From positions 1 through 64,000 of the forward strand of contig NZ_OLMK01000121.1 of the NCBI RefSeq assembly GCF_900290235.1: 64,000 bases of DNA, read 5' to 3'. The notes below the pieces were generated by a model, which had not been told where the DNA came from, did no database searches, and saw nothing but the letters and a program-made list of their open reading frames with translations. The stretch comes from Streptomyces sp. MA5143a. GTDB lineage: Bacteria > Actinomycetota > Actinomycetes > Streptomycetales > Streptomycetaceae. Both the position numbers and the translations under genes were made by a program. Positions 34,617-43,169 of this stretch are shown piece by piece (the first letter of the stretch is position 1; each line of letters starts with the position of its first letter).

Positions 34617-35348
34617 TCAGGACCAGCGAGCCAGCTCGGGGGTGCGCTGGAGGGCGCGGGAGGCAGCGGCGGCGGCTGCCTGGAGGTGAGAGGCGGCCTG
34701 GGTCTCACGCAGCCGGCCGGCGGGGGAGGAGACGGCGAGGGCGCCGATCACCGTGTCCGGTGACAGCAGGAGGGGAGCCGCGAGAGCGACCGTCTCCGCC
34801 CTTCGCAGAACGACGAGGTCCTTCCGGCGCTCGCGGGTCGGTTCCTCGCCGCCGAAGGTGCCGAGGACCGCGTCGTTCCCTTCTGTATGGTTCGACGGCG
34901 TGTTGTGGAATCTGAGTATCTCTCCGGCGGCGTTGGTGGAGATGGAGACCTGTTCTCCGAATTCTCTTTCGCTGTCGTGGGAGAAGTAAACAGAATCGAC
35001 CAGTCCCGCGCTGCCGTCGAGAGCGTCGGACATGAACACGTACGCGCCGCCGCGGGTGAGGCGGTGCAGCCGCTCGACGAACGGTCGTGTCACCCCCCGC
35101 AGTTCCATCTGCCTCGGTACACGGGCGCCCAGTACGAAGAGGGAGACGCCCAACCGTAACCCGTTCTCACCGCGTTCCAGCATGCGCTCCTTCAGTAATT
35201 CGGCGACGATGCGATGGGCCGTTGCCTTGGGCATGTCGGCACGTCGTGCGAGTTCGGAGAGGGGGAGCTCCCGTTCGTGCGGGCGAAAGCAGCGCAGGAT
35301 GCTCAGGCCGCGGGCGAGCATGGAGCGAGAACTGTTCTGGTCGGACAA
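34617..35348 (-). CDS. IclR family transcriptional regulator
   Basis: 243 residues. N-terminal winged helix: ARGLSILRCF, LPLSELARRADMPKATAHRI (about 30-50), then an IclR effector domain from about 80 (VTRPFVERLHRLTRGGAYVF, AAGEILRFHNTP, ETVALAAPLLL). It is convergent with the methyltransferase and separated by a strong hairpin, so it has its own promoter. It is the best candidate for the cluster regulator; candidate palindromes are at 31877 and 27528. Confidence 0.9.
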   Translation of the reverse strand: MSDQNSSRSMLARGLSILRCFRPHERELPLSELARRADMPKATAHRIVAELLKERMLERGENGLRLGVSLFVLGARVPRQMELRGVTRPFVERLHRLTRGGAYVFMSDALDGSAGLVDSVYFSHDSEREFGEQVSISTNAAGEILRFHNTPSNHTEGNDAVLGTFGGEEPTRERRKDLVVLRRAETVALAAPLLLSPDTVIGALAVSSPAGRLRETQAASHLQAAAAAASRALQRTPELARWS

Positions 35349-35964
35349 CGAAGCCTTCTTCCGGGACGTGGGGAGAGGGGTGCGACACCCTGTGAACCTC
35401 TCGGGGCGACGCCCCGAGAGGCCGCTCGGACGGCCGCCGGAAGCCGGTCCTTCTTCCCTCCTGGTCCTGGTCGACCGTCGCTCGGGACGACACGCACCAG
35501 TACCCCCGCATCACCAGAATGGTCAGTTCCGGACGACTCGTCGTGAACCCTGCGGGAAGCTCTCCCGAAGGAACGATGTACTCGGAATTCACTTTACCAG
35601 CGCGGAATTCGAGCAGAATGTGCAACGGAGCGAGAACGAGCCAAAGCGAAGAAGGTGGCGGGAGGTTGTTTGAGTGCGACCATGCCCTTCTCACCAACAG
35701 GCGGACGATGGTCGCCCGGCCTTGACCGAAAGCCAAAGAGCGCATGCGAAAGGGAATCGGCCACTTCCGGGGAGGGGTCGCCGGGCGTGTTCCCCCGATT
35801 ATGTGCACCAACGTTCCCTCAGGAGTGCCTGATGTCTGCCCGCAAGGCCCTTGCCGAAAATACCCGGGGCTGTCGGTGCGACGGGTTCACTCCGTGCCGC
35901 CCGCACCGAGGGAGCCCGAACGGCGAACGGTGCCGCCGGGGGCGCCGGATGGGCCGGGCTCGCC
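35349..35964. other. Intergenic, relatively AT-rich, with hairpin
   Basis: 616 bp between iclR and the membrane glycosyltransferase-like gene, visibly less GC-rich around 35560-35720. A perfect hairpin (35397-35421) lies 49-73 bp upstream of iclR. A short frame (ATG 35832, AGGAG upstream, 53 codons) runs into the next gene's 3' end on the opposite strand and is not convincing as a gene. Reduced GC and lack of genes suggest acquired or decayed DNA at the cluster edge. Confidence 0.5.
35397..35421. repeat. Perfect inverted repeat upstream of iclR
   Basis: CCTCTCGGGGC-GAC-GCCCCGAGAGG, 11-bp arms with a 3-base centre. It may be an autoregulatory operator, or a terminator for transcription entering from either side. 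Confidence 0.55.
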
Positions 35965-37287
35965 TCACCAGCCCGTCAGCAGGAGGTGGTTGAGGAGCAG
36001 TGCCAGGGTCGCCTGGGCGGTCAGCCAGGCGCGGGGGCGGTCGAGGAAGGCGCCCGCCGCGAGCAGCCACATCGCGAACGGCAGCCAGATCCGCTCCGTC
36101 TCCGCCTTGCTCATCCCGGACAGGTCCGCGACGAGCAGCATGAGCAGGGCCGAGCACACCAGCAGCCCCAGACGGCGCTCGACGGCGGGCAAGGCGCCCC
36201 ATCGCGCGAGGACGGCGCCCGTGCGGCGCAGACCCGCCACTGTCGCCGGGCCCACGACGAGGACCGTACAGGCGAGATTGGCCCACACCCAGTAGCCGTA
36301 CGGGCGGAAGCCGCCCGCGCCCTGGTGGTAGCGCTCCACCAGCAGGCGGTACGCCTCCCACCAGTCGAAGCCCACCACGGTGAACGCCGCCGGGACGACG
36401 CAGAGTCCCCCGATCACGTACGGGAGGACCGCCCGCCGCCGGGAGCCGAGGAACAGGACGGCCGCCACCATCACGGCGAAGAGCGTGAGGCCGTACGACA
36501 GGTAGACCGTGAGACCGAGCAGGAGCCCGGCGGCGAAGGCGGTCGTCCGCGGCCGGTGCCCGGTCACCGCGAGGGCCAGGAACGCCACGGCCCAGGCGGC
36601 GACCGCCGCGAAGTACCCGTCCGCCGACGTCCCGGCCCACACCGCCGCCGGGGACAGGACCAGGAACGGGGCGGCGCGCCGCGCCAGGGCCTCACTGGTG
36701 AGCGTCCGTACGGTGACGAGAACCGCGGCCGTGGTGGCCGCCCCCACCGTGATGACGAGGACGCCCGCCCAGGCACCGCCGCCCAGGCCGATCCGGTCGA
36801 GGAGGACGAAGGTGAGCGTGGCCCCCGGCGGGTGGCCCGCGACGTGCGGGGGCCAGTGGTCGGGTGAGCCGAGCAGGATGTGCCGGGTGAAGTCCCGCAG
36901 GGTGCGGGGGATGTCGTCGAAGCGGTCGATGACCTGGAGGTACTCGTACCGGGTCGTCAGCCGACGGGCGATTCCACGGTGCCAGCCGTCGACGAGGGCG
37001 AGGGAGAACGTCCACGCCGTGGCGGTGGCCCACGCGGTCCACAGCAGGGGCCGCCAGGGCAGCCGGGCGGCCAGGGCCGGGCCGTACGCCACGACGGCGA
37101 CGGCCACGGCCGGCGCCGCCGGCGTGCCGGGGCCGACGTGGGGCAGCCAGTTGGCGTACAGGGGCGGCCACCCCACGTGCAGGACGTCCTTGGCGCGCTT
37201 GACGGCGACGCCGACCAGCGCGGCCGTCACGACGAGCAGCGCGGCGGCGGCGACGGCGTACAGGTCGCGGCGGAGATCGCGGTTCAC
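35965..37287 (-). CDS. Polytopic membrane protein, GT39/PMT-like
   Basis: 440 residues with roughly ten hydrophobic segments from the N-terminus (VAAAALLVVTAALVGVAV) to the C-terminus (TLALLLNHLLL). A loop with GSPDHWPPHVAGHPPGATL resembles the extracytoplasmic region of lipid-linked sugar mannosyltransferase-like proteins, but no decisive catalytic motif is visible. GTG 37287 has GGAG 3 bases before it and a TAACGT -10-like box 8 bp upstream. It is divergent from the molybdenum oxidoreductase gene. Confidence 0.7.
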   Translation of the reverse strand: MNRDLRRDLYAVAAAALLVVTAALVGVAVKRAKDVLHVGWPPLYANWLPHVGPGTPAAPAVAVAVVAYGPALAARLPWRPLLWTAWATATAWTFSLALVDGWHRGIARRLTTRYEYLQVIDRFDDIPRTLRDFTRHILLGSPDHWPPHVAGHPPGATLTFVLLDRIGLGGGAWAGVLVITVGAATTAAVLVTVRTLTSEALARRAAPFLVLSPAAVWAGTSADGYFAAVAAWAVAFLALAVTGHRPRTTAFAAGLLLGLTVYLSYGLTLFAVMVAAVLFLGSRRRAVLPYVIGGLCVVPAAFTVVGFDWWEAYRLLVERYHQGAGGFRPYGYWVWANLACTVLVVGPATVAGLRRTGAVLARWGALPAVERRLGLLVCSALLMLLVADLSGMSKAETERIWLPFAMWLLAAGAFLDRPRAWLTAQATLALLLNHLLLTGW

Positions 37288-37403
37288 GCTCCGAGACGTT
37301 AGGCCGGACAGCGGCCGGTGCCCGCCCGACGGGCGCGGACGTCAGCGTTTCGTCATGAGTCGCGCACCCCCGCACCGGGTCCCCCGGGCCTAGCGTCGGG
37401 GGC

Positions 37404-38666
37404 ATGGAACGGTCCCCTTCCTCGCCCGCCTTCTGGCGCAGTCCCCTGCGCGGTCCCTGGTTCACCTCCCTCCTCGGCGTGGTCCTCCTCGCCGGGATCA
37501 CCGTGCTGTTCGTGACGGGACTGCTGTCGTACGCCGCGTACAACCCGGATCTGTCGCCGGTCAACGACAAGACCCCGGACAAGGGCGTCCTCGGCTTCTA
37601 TCTGTTCCCCTGGCCGACGGACCCACCCTGGCTCTACCGACTCACCCAGGGCGTCCACGTCACCCTCGGGATCGCGCTCGTCCCCGTGCTGCTGGCCAAG
37701 CTGTGGTCTGTGGTGCCGAGGCTGTTCCAACTGCCCCCGGCGCGGTCCGTGGCCCACGCCCTGGAGCGGCTCTCCCTGCTCCTGCTCGTCGGCGGTGTGC
37801 TGTTCGAGTTCGTGACCGGTGTGCTCAACATCCAGCTCGCCTACGTCTTTCCCGGCTCCTTCTACCCCCTGCACTTCTACGGGGCCTGGGTGTTCTTCGC
37901 GGCGTTCGCCGTCCACGTGGTGCTGAGGGCGCCGACAGCCCTACGCAACCTGCGCCGGATGCGCACCGGTGACGAGGAAGGGGCCGCGCCTCCGGTGTCG
38001 GCCGAGGAACCCTCGCTGGTGTCCCCGAGTCCGGACGAGCCCACCGTGTCACGGCGCGGTGCCGTGTGGCTGGTCGGGGGCGGATCCCTGCTGCTGCTCG
38101 GGACGACCGCGGGCCAGAACTTCGACGGCCCGGTACGACGCACGGCCCTCCTCGCCCCGCACGGTGGCGCCGACCCGGGCAGCGGACCGAACGGCTTCCA
38201 GATCAACAAGACGGCCGCGGCGAGAGGGATCAGCGCGGCGGAGACGAGCGAGGAGGCATGGCGCCTGGTCGTCACCGGACCTTCCGGCACCGTCCGGCTG
38301 AGCCGCGCCGAACTGGCGGAACTGCCCCTGCACAGCGCGGCACTGCCCATCGCCTGCGTCGAGGGCTGGTCCACCTCCGACCAGTGGTGGCGGGGCGTAC
38401 GGCTGCGGGACCTCGCCGCACTCGTCGGACACGAACCCGAGACCGCCCCCGACGTCCTGGTGGAGTCCCTCCAGCGGCACGGCGCCTTCCGCCGCGCCGC
38501 CCTGCGCGCCAACCAGGTCCGCGACCCCCGCTCCCTGCTCGCCCTGGACGTGAACGGCGAGCGGCTGTCCCCGGACCACGGCCACCCGGCGCGGATCATC
38601 GTGCCCGCCGCGCCCGGAGTCCTCAACACCAAGTGGGTGGCACGGATGACGTTCGGAGAGCTGTGA
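37404..38666 (+). CDS. Membrane molybdopterin-dependent oxidoreductase
   Basis: 420 residues. The N-terminal half has about four to five membrane spans (VVLLAGITVLFVTGLLSY, HVTLGIALVPVLLAKLWSVV, VFFAAFAVHVVL), a cytochrome b561-like anchor. After a linker with a further span, residues about 270-420 form a sulfite-oxidase-type Moco domain with the conserved Cys in LPIACVEGWSTSDQWWRGV. The start has no Shine-Dalgarno and TAGCGT lies 7 bp upstream (leaderless). The next gene overlaps its stop (TGATG). Confidence 0.85.
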   Translation: MERSPSSPAFWRSPLRGPWFTSLLGVVLLAGITVLFVTGLLSYAAYNPDLSPVNDKTPDKGVLGFYLFPWPTDPPWLYRLTQGVHVTLGIALVPVLLAKLWSVVPRLFQLPPARSVAHALERLSLLLLVGGVLFEFVTGVLNIQLAYVFPGSFYPLHFYGAWVFFAAFAVHVVLRAPTALRNLRRMRTGDEEGAAPPVSAEEPSLVSPSPDEPTVSRRGAVWLVGGGSLLLLGTTAGQNFDGPVRRTALLAPHGGADPGSGPNGFQINKTAAARGISAAETSEEAWRLVVTGPSGTVRLSRAELAELPLHSAALPIACVEGWSTSDQWWRGVRLRDLAALVGHEPETAPDVLVESLQRHGAFRRAALRANQVRDPRSLLALDVNGERLSPDHGHPARIIVPAAPGVLNTKWVARMTFGEL

Positions 38667-39163
38667 TGACCACGTACCGGCTGCCGCTCGGCAGCCCCCT
38701 GCAACTGCTGCTCCTGGCCTGCTCGTTCGCGCTCGCCGGGTACGCCGGGGTGCGGCTGCTCGCGGACGACTGGCTCGGCGTCGCGCTGTGGTTCGTGGGA
38801 GCCGCGGTGGTGCACGACCTCGTCCTGCTGCCGCTGTACGCGGCGGCGGACCGCGCGCTCGTCCGGGCGGCGGACAGGGCCGGGTCCCGCGCGGGGGCGG
38901 CGGCCACGCCGCCCCAGGGAGGGCGGGCGCGCGTCATGTACGTGCGGGTGCCCGCCGCCCTGTCCGGGCTGCTCCTGCTGGTGTGGTTCCCGCTGATCAG
39001 CGGGCGGGTCGCGGACCGCTACGCCTCCGCCACCGGGATGTCGGCCAGTGGCTTCCTGGGCCGCTGGCTGCTGATCACGGCGCTGCTGTTCGGCTGTTCG
39101 GCGCTGCTGTTGGTGCTGCGGGCCCGCAGGGCGACGAAGGACCGCCCGCCCGCCGTCCACTGA
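38666..39163 (+). CDS. Small membrane protein partner
   Basis: 165 residues with four hydrophobic segments (LQLLLLACSFALAGYAGV, LGVALWFVGAAVVHDLVLL, LSGLLLLVWFPLISG, LLITALLFGCSALLLVL). I do not recognise a named family. The overlapping start (TGATG) with the molybdenum enzyme suggests a membrane partner of that complex. Its last 145 bp overlap the 3' end of the opposite-strand methyltransferase gene. Confidence 0.75.
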   Translation: MTTYRLPLGSPLQLLLLACSFALAGYAGVRLLADDWLGVALWFVGAAVVHDLVLLPLYAAADRALVRAADRAGSRAGAAATPPQGGRARVMYVRVPAALSGLLLLVWFPLISGRVADRYASATGMSASGFLGRWLLITALLFGCSALLLVLRARRATKDRPPAVH

Positions 39164-39828
39164 TCGGCGGCACGCCAGCCGAGGGGGCGGGCGTGCCGCA
39201 GCAGTGCAGGGGTGCCGAGTCGCGCCCACGGGAACGCAGCCTCGGCGCCGGCGTCGGATCCGGCGCCGCTCACCAGGCGGACCTCGGCCCGCTCGTCCAC
39301 ATCCATCGGCACCGTCTCCGCGATCAACAGACCACCGGGGCACAGCAGTCGGGCCAGTCGGCGGAGCAGGGCGGCAGGGTCGCCGCCGATGCCGAGGTTG
39401 CCGTCGAGGAGCAGCGCGGTGTCCCAGCGGCCCTCGCCGGGCAGCGGTTCGAACACCGAGCGGGTGAGGGCCTGGCCGCCGAGCCGCCGGGTGCGGGCGA
39501 CGGCGGCCCGGCTGACGTCGACGCCGAGCACGGGCCGCCCGCGGGCGGCGAGTTCGGCGACCAGCCGCCCCGGCCCGCACCCGACGTCGAGGACGGCGCC
39601 CTCGCACCGTTCCAGGACCTGGAGGTCCACCTCGTCGGCGCGGGCGCACCACCGTTCCACGTCCAGGGGCAGCATCCAGCCGTCGCCGCGGCGCAGGAAC
39701 AGCGGGCCCCGGCCGGCGCGCAGGGCGTCGGCGTAGGGATCGCAGGCCCAGGCCGGGTGGTCCGAGGGCCGGGCCGGGTCCGAGGGCCGGGCCGGCCGCC
39801 GTATGGTGTCCTGCCTCTGCCCGCTCAT
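39019..39828 (-). CDS. SAM-dependent class I methyltransferase
   Basis: 269 residues from ATG 39828, overlapping the DUF2064 stop (ATGA). Motif I VLDVGCGPGRLVAEL (about residue 80) and LLCPGGLLIAETV are clear. The domain ends near residue 236; the remaining tail (RSTNSSAEQPNSS...) is antisense to the neighbouring membrane-protein gene and is probably an unselected extension. It is third in a GT2-DUF2064-methyltransferase operon. Confidence 0.82.
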   Translation of the reverse strand: MSGQRQDTIRRPARPSDPARPSDHPAWACDPYADALRAGRGPLFLRRGDGWMLPLDVERWCARADEVDLQVLERCEGAVLDVGCGPGRLVAELAARGRPVLGVDVSRAAVARTRRLGGQALTRSVFEPLPGEGRWDTALLLDGNLGIGGDPAALLRRLARLLCPGGLLIAETVPMDVDERAEVRLVSGAGSDAGAEAAFPWARLGTPALLRHARPLGWRAADQWTAGGRSFVALRARSTNSSAEQPNSSAVISSQRPRKPLADIPVAEA

Positions 39829-40442
39829 CGGCCGCTGACCGCGCGCAGCCGGGCCAGTTCCGCCGCGAACCGGCCGTGCGGCGCGACCGCGGCCACGGCC
39901 TCGGCGTCGTCGGCCGTGTCGACGTCCCTGAGGACCGGCAGGTCGCGGACCCGCAGACCGGCGGCGGTCAGCCGGGCCCGCTGGACGGCACCGGTGGCGG
40001 ACGTCGACATGGGCACCCCCCTCAGCAGCTCCGGGTCCGGTGCGGTGAGCCCGAGGGCCCAGAACCCGCCGTCCCGCGCCGGACCGAAGTACGCGTCGCA
40101 GGCCGCCAGGTCCACGGTCAGCAGCTCCGGGGTGATCTGCGGGGTGTCCATGCCGATGAGCAGGGCGGGGCCGTCGCAGTCGGCGAAGGCGGCGGCGAGC
40201 CGTTCGTCCAGCCCGCCGTCCCGCTGCGGTACGACGTCGAAGCCGGGCGGCAGCCAGGGGCCCGGCTCCCCGTCCAGGACCAGGACACGACGGTCCGCGG
40301 GGGCCGCGGCCACCGCGTCCAGGGTGTCCACGAGGGCGGCCTCGGCGAGCGCCGCCGCCTCGGCCGGGCTGAAGGGCGGGCACAGCCGGGTCTTCACGCG
40401 GCCCGGCCTCGGCTCCTTGGCGATGACGAGGAGCGTGGTCAT
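39825..40442 (-). CDS. DUF2064 (TIGR04282-type) glycosyltransferase-like protein
   Basis: 205 residues. LLVIAKEPRPGRVKTRLCPP (residues 4-23) is the family's nucleotide-binding start, and LLIGMDTPQITPELL carries the metal-site Asp. The fold is that of GT-A/CofC-like nucleotidyltransferases. It is coupled at both ends by ATGA overlaps with a GT2 enzyme and a methyltransferase; DUF2064-GT2 pairs also occur in putative arsenosugar loci elsewhere, but nothing here proves that role. Confidence 0.82.
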   Translation of the reverse strand: MTTLLVIAKEPRPGRVKTRLCPPFSPAEAAALAEAALVDTLDAVAAAPADRRVLVLDGEPGPWLPPGFDVVPQRDGGLDERLAAAFADCDGPALLIGMDTPQITPELLTVDLAACDAYFGPARDGGFWALGLTAPDPELLRGVPMSTSATGAVQRARLTAAGLRVRDLPVLRDVDTADDAEAVAAVAPHGRFAAELARLRAVSGR

Positions 40443-41146
40443 CGGCGGGCCCCCTCCGCCTCGGCGGGCGCCGGAGTCTCGTTGAGGACGCGGCTCATGT
40501 CCCGCACCGCCTGCCAGGTGCCCCGCCAGGTACCCGTCACCTTCGAGGCCCCGGTGCGCGGCCGGTACGGCACGTCGTGCTCGGTGACGCGCCAGCCCGC
40601 GTCGGCGGCACGCACCACCATCTGGAGCGGATAGCCGCTGCGCCGGTCGGTCAGGCCGAGGGCGAGGAGCGGTTCACGGCGGGCGGCGCGCAGCGGGCCC
40701 AGGTCGTGCAGGCGCAGCCCCGTACGGCGGCGCACCATCCGGGCGAGCGCCAGATTGCCGGCCCGGGCGTGCGCGGGCCACGCGCCCCGGCCCTGCGGAC
40801 GTCGTCTGCCGAGCACCAGGTCGGCCCGCCCGTCCGCGACCTCGGTGACGAAGGGGACGAGGAGGGACGGGTCGAGGGAGGCGTCGCAGTCGCAGAAGCA
40901 CACGATGTCGGCGGTCGCGGCGGTCAGCCCGGCATGGCAGGCCGCCCCGAAGCCACGGCGCGGTTCATGGATCACCTGCGCGCCCAACGAGCGGGCGAGG
41001 TCCGCCGAACCGTCGGTCGAGCCGTTGTCCACGACGAGGGCGCGCCAGCCGGCCGGGATCCTGGCCAGCACCCAGGGCAGGGCCTCCGCCTCGTCCAGGC
41101 AGGGCAGCACGACGTCGACGCCGGAAGGCGGGGGAGAGGTAGTCAC
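40439..41146 (-). CDS. Family 2 glycosyltransferase
   Basis: 235 residues from GTG 41146 (a GTG three codons upstream is an alternative). GT2 features: VVLPCLDEAEALPWVL, LVVDNGSTDGSADLA and the metal-binding FCDCDASLDP (about 90). It lacks C-terminal membrane spans, so it is shorter than dolichol-phosphate-mannose-type enzymes. It heads an operon with DUF2064 and methyltransferase genes and is divergent from the response regulator. Confidence 0.87.
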   Translation of the reverse strand: MTTSPPPSGVDVVLPCLDEAEALPWVLARIPAGWRALVVDNGSTDGSADLARSLGAQVIHEPRRGFGAACHAGLTAATADIVCFCDCDASLDPSLLVPFVTEVADGRADLVLGRRRPQGRGAWPAHARAGNLALARMVRRRTGLRLHDLGPLRAARREPLLALGLTDRRSGYPLQMVVRAADAGWRVTEHDVPYRPRTGASKVTGTWRGTWQAVRDMSRVLNETPAPAEAEGARR

Positions 41147-41269
41147 GGCTTTCACCCTACGAGGACGAACTTCGCACAACGGGCGCCGTCTCCTTACGAA
41201 ACGCGGACGTCGACGGCCCCCGCACGGTCCGCGCCGCCCGAACGCCCGGCGAGGTGCGAGGCTGACCGC

Positions 41270-42025
41270 ATGGAACAGCAACCGAGCCCACCGGCGGCTA
41301 CGCGCGTCCTGGTGGTGGACGACGATCCCACGGTCGCCGAGGTCGTCACCGGATACCTCGACCGCGCCGGATACGCGGTGGACCGCGCCGACGACGGCCC
41401 GGCCGCGCTGGCCCGCGCCGCCGCGCACCGGCCCGACCTGGTCGTGCTGGACCTGATGCTGCCCGGCATGGACGGCCTGGAAGTGTGCCGTCGGCTGCGG
41501 GCGCGCGGTCCGGTCCCGGTCATCATGCTCACCGCGCGCGGCGACGAGGACGACCGCATCCTGGGCCTGGAGGTCGGCGCCGACGACTACGTCACCAAGC
41601 CGTTCAGCCCGCGCGAGCTGGTCCTGCGCGTCGAGTCCGTGCTGCGCCGCGCCCGGCCCGCACCCGACGTCCGGCTCCTCGGCTCGGCCGGTCTCCGCCT
41701 CGACCCGGCCGCCCGCCGCGCCACCCGCGACGGCACCGAACTCGCCCTGACCCTGCGGGAGTTCGACCTTCTCGCCTTCTTCCTCCGCAAGCCGGGCCGC
41801 GCGCACAGCCGCGAGGACCTGATGCGCGAGGTGTGGGGCTGGGACTTCGGCGATCTCTCCACGGTCACCGTCCACGTCCGCAGGCTGCGCGGCAAGATCG
41901 AGGACGACCCGGCGCGACCGCGGCTCATCCAGACGGTGTGGGGCGTCGGCTACCGTTTCGACCCCACGCGCACGCCCGCCGACGGTGAAGCGCGGCACGC
42001 CCCGTCCGAGGGCGGGAAGGACTGA
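41270..42025 (+). CDS. OmpR/PhoB-family response regulator
   Basis: 251 residues from ATG 41270. Receiver domain with VLVVDDDPTVAEVV, the phosphoacceptor Asp in VVLDLMLPGMDG (about 60) and Lys in YVTKPFSPREL; winged helix with LTLREFDLLAFFL and TVTVHVRRLRGKIEDDP. The kinase gene follows 2 bp later. It faces the GT2 operon across 123 bp, a probable target. Confidence 0.93.
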   Translation: MEQQPSPPAATRVLVVDDDPTVAEVVTGYLDRAGYAVDRADDGPAALARAAAHRPDLVVLDLMLPGMDGLEVCRRLRARGPVPVIMLTARGDEDDRILGLEVGADDYVTKPFSPRELVLRVESVLRRARPAPDVRLLGSAGLRLDPAARRATRDGTELALTLREFDLLAFFLRKPGRAHSREDLMREVWGWDFGDLSTVTVHVRRLRGKIEDDPARPRLIQTVWGVGYRFDPTRTPADGEARHAPSEGGKD

Positions 42026-42027
42026 CG

Positions 42028-43140
42028 ATGCGCGACACGCTGCTCATCGCCCTGTACGCGTTCCTCGGCGCCGTCGCGTCCGGCGGGCTGGGCGCGCTGG
42101 CACTGTGGCCGCTGCGCCGCCGTTCGCTCACCGCGTCGCTCGCCGTCGTGGCCGCCGTCGCCGTGACCGCCATGCTCGCCGGCACGCTCGCCGTCGCCTG
42201 GGCGATGTTCCTCTCCCCGCACGACCTGACCGTCGTCACCACGGTCGTCGCCATGGCCGCCGTCGTCTCCCTGGTCACCGCGCTGCTCCTCGGGCGCTGG
42301 GTCGTCGCCCGCAGCCGCGCCCTCCAGATCGCCGCCCGCTCCTTCGGCGACGGCGGCGACTTCACCGCCCCCGACGGCCCGGCCACGGCCGAACTCGCCG
42401 CGCTCAGCGCCGAGTTGGCCGCCACGAGTGCCAAGCTCGCCGCGTCCAGGGAACGCGAGCGGGCCCTGGAGTCCTCCCGGCGTGAACTCGTCGCCTGGAT
42501 CTCCCACGACCTGCGCACCCCGCTCGCAGGTCTGCGCGCCATGGCCGAGGCGCTGGAGGACGGGGTCGCCGCCGACCCCCACCGCTATCTCCGGCAGATC
42601 CGTACCGAGGTCGAGAGCCTCGACGGCATGGTCGGCGACCTCTTCGAGCTCTCCCGCATCCACGCGGGCAGCCTGACGCTGACCTTCTCCCGGATGTCCC
42701 TGTACGACCTCGTCGGGGACGCCCTGGCGGGCGCCGACCCACTCGCCCGCGAACACGGTGTGCGGCTCGCCGCCGTGCGCGTCGAACCCGTGCCGGTCGA
42801 GGTCGACGGCAAGGAGATGAGCCGGGTCCTCGCCAACCTGCTGGTCAACGCGATCCGCCGGACCCCCGCCGACGGCACCGTCGCGGTGGCGGCCGAGCGG
42901 TCCCCGGACGGCGTGGTGCTCTCCGTGACCGACGGCTGCGGCGGCATCGCCGAGGAGGACCTGCCCCGGGTCTTCGACACCGGCTGGCGCGGCACCCACG
43001 CCCGCACACCCCCGGCCGGCGCGGGCCTCGGCCTCGCCATCGTCCGGGGCATCGTGGAGGCCCACCAGGGCCACGCCTCCGTACGCAACATCCCCGGCGG
43101 CTGCCGTTTCGAGGTGGTGCTGCCCGCGGCCGCTTCCTGA
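42028..43140 (+). CDS. Sensor histidine kinase
   Basis: 370 residues. Two N-terminal membrane spans (TLLIALYAFLGAVASGGLG, VVAAVAVTAMLAGTLAVAWA) and a third hydrophobic stretch, a HAMP-like region, the H-box WISHDLRTPLAG (His about 160), N-box ANLLVNAI, G boxes TDGCGGIAEEDLPRVFDTG and GAGLGLAIVRGIV. The short sensing loop suggests membrane or intramembrane sensing. Partner of the preceding regulator. Confidence 0.92.
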   Translation: MRDTLLIALYAFLGAVASGGLGALALWPLRRRSLTASLAVVAAVAVTAMLAGTLAVAWAMFLSPHDLTVVTTVVAMAAVVSLVTALLLGRWVVARSRALQIAARSFGDGGDFTAPDGPATAELAALSAELAATSAKLAASRERERALESSRRELVAWISHDLRTPLAGLRAMAEALEDGVAADPHRYLRQIRTEVESLDGMVGDLFELSRIHAGSLTLTFSRMSLYDLVGDALAGADPLAREHGVRLAAVRVEPVPVEVDGKEMSRVLANLLVNAIRRTPADGTVAVAAERSPDGVVLSVTDGCGGIAEEDLPRVFDTGWRGTHARTPPAGAGLGLAIVRGIVEAHQGHASVRNIPGGCRFEVVLPAAAS

Positions 43141-43169
43141 AAGCGGGCAGCACCACCGGTCCAGGGGGC

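Noticed and set aside
35832..35993. 53-codon frame with AGGAG upstream (MSARKALAENTRGCRCDG...), possible peptide precursor
   Set aside because: Codon third positions are not strongly GC-biased, it is antisense to the end of the membrane-protein gene, and no RiPP maturation gene is adjacent.
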